The position numbers were made by a program, and so were the translations under genes. Of a DNA stretch of 6,355 nt, positions 5,415 through 6,355 are shown one piece after another (the first letter of the stretch is position 1; each line of letters begins with the position of its first letter). The notes below the pieces were generated by a model that was given only the letters and a program-made list of their open reading frames with translations, did no database searches and was not told where the DNA came from. The stretch is from positions 1-6,355 of the forward strand of contig NZ_JAIVFR010000398.1 in NCBI RefSeq assembly GCF_020829685.1, given 5' to 3'. Source of the stretch: Nostoc sp. CHAB 5715 (GTDB taxonomy: Bacteria; Cyanobacteriota; Cyanobacteriia; Cyanobacteriales; Nostocaceae).

Positions 5415-6355
5415 ATGGATAAACAATACTCTAACTTATCACCTGCAAAAAAAGCCCTTTTAGAAAAATGGAAGAGAGGAAAATTTCAAGCTGATACTAT
5501 TCCCAAACGTCAAATATCTCAGAATATTCCCCTATCTTTCTCTCAACAAAGACTATGGTTTATTGACCAGCTTTATGATGGGAGTTCTTTCTACAACATT
5601 CCTATCGCTTTTCATATACAAGGTCATTTAAATATAAAGGCACTTCAGCAAAGCTTGAATGAAATTATTAAGCGTCATGAAGTTTGGCGGACAAATTTTA
5701 GGCTTGTGAATGGAGAGCCAATACAATAAATTTCTCCCCAATCTACTTGGGATGTATCTATTATTAACCTAGAACATTTATCTACTAAAGATTGGGAAGC
5801 CGAAGTTAAACAATTTGCAGCAGAGTCAGCAAAAAAACCTTTTAATTTGGCTAAAGGGCTATTAGTGAGAGCTACTTTACTGCGATTGAGTGAAGAAGAA
5901 CATGTTTTGCTTGTGATCATGCATCACATAATCACAGATGGATGGTCTGAGAGTCTCTTCCTGCGCGAACTGTCAGCATTGTATGCTGCTTTCTCGACAA
6001 ATCAACCTTCTCCCTTACCCGAACTCCCGATTCAGTATGCAGATTTTGCTGTTTGGCAACGCGATCGCATCCAAGGTGAATTCCTCGCAACCCAATTAAA
6101 TTACTGGAAGCAACAACTTCAAGGTGAACTGTCTGTACTACAATTACCTACAGACCATCCACGCCCTAACCTTACTACTTTCACTGGCGCCAAGCAATAC
6201 CTTACATTCTCTGCATCCCTAACTAATGCTCTCAAGCAATTAAGTCAGCGAGAAGACGCTACTTTATTTATGAGTTTGCTGGCAGCATTTAACATATTAC
6301 TATACCGCTACACAGACCAGGAAGATATCTTAATCGGTTCTCCAATTGCTAACCG
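5415..6355 (+). pseudogene. NRPS gene start, condensation domain interrupted by an in-frame stop, 3' end open
   Basis: The beginning of a nonribosomal peptide synthetase that would form a peptide bond between an upstream acyl chain and an amino acid. ATG 5415 is the first possible start, since an in-frame TAA lies at 5400-5402; no clear Shine-Dalgarno site precedes it. After a short head (LSPAKKALLEKW, 8-19) come the C-domain motifs: C1 SFSQQRLWF (41-49), C2 RHEVWRTNF (87-95), then TAA at 5727-5729 (codon 105). The same frame reads on without another stop: ISPQSTWDV, C3 HHIITDGWS (bases 5922-5948) with the catalytic second His and Asp, C4 YADFAVW (from 6036) and C5 IGSPIANR at the right edge. 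All motifs are spaced normally, so one substitution is enough to explain the break; relatives typically have Val near this site (PxQVI). The HHxxxDG form fits a standard LCL-like domain, but the subtype is uncertain. Without readthrough or a sequencing error, only a 104-residue fragment would be made. Confidence 0.9.
6061..6068. repeat. HIP1 octamer GCGATCGC
   Basis: Fourth perfect copy, in the condensation domain. None occurs in the two methyltransferase genes. Confidence -1.

Noticed and set aside
5727..5729. Frameshift as the cause of the NRPS break
   Set aside because: The same reading frame carries condensation motifs before and after the stop, so no base was gained or lost.
5675..5920. 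Open frame on the minus strand across the NRPS stop codon
   Set aside because: The plus strand here reads as condensation domain on both sides of the stop, so the antisense frame is a shadow.

Overview
The window looks like part of a modular polyketide/nonribosomal-peptide (PKS/NRPS) biosynthetic cluster from a cyanobacterium, probably a filamentous one. The evidence is four GCGATCGC (HIP1) octamers, AT-rich DNA, PKS and NRPS domain sequences of cyanobacterial style (LPTYPFERQRYW linker, SEEEAEAFL tail, LSPAKKALLEKW head), and small GC-rich dispersed-repeat-like segments. All genes read on the + strand.

Layout. (1) 2-3343: a type I PKS module, open at the left edge. It has a very short ketosynthase (KS) remnant fused directly to a complete malonyl-type acyltransferase (AT), then a degenerate ketoreductase (KR), an acyl carrier protein (ACP) and a docking-like tail. 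(2) 3389-4138 and 4231-5031: two tandem paralogous class I SAM-dependent methyltransferases, each with a nearly identical short leader and ribosome binding site. (3) 5032-5414: 383 bases without a convincing gene, holding a perfect GC-rich hairpin repeat, a spaced inverted repeat and a heptamer duplication. (4) 5415 to the right edge: the start of an NRPS gene with a condensation (C) domain. A single in-frame TAA at codon 105 interrupts it, and the same frame then continues with every later C-domain motif to the window end.

In an intact version, the PKS module would add a malonyl-derived C2 unit, the NRPS C domain would condense the chain with an amino acid, and the methyltransferases would O-, N- or C-methylate the product. 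As it stands, the line carries several lesions: most of the KS is missing, the KR cofactor motif and catalytic Lys are lost, a repeat-like segment sits in the KR, and the C domain has a nonsense codon. The simplest reading is a decaying or rearranged cluster. An assembly or sequencing error could explain the KS junction or the stop. I found no RNA gene, transposase, CRISPR array or clearly new type of system. The most informative points are the lesions and the methyltransferase duplication.
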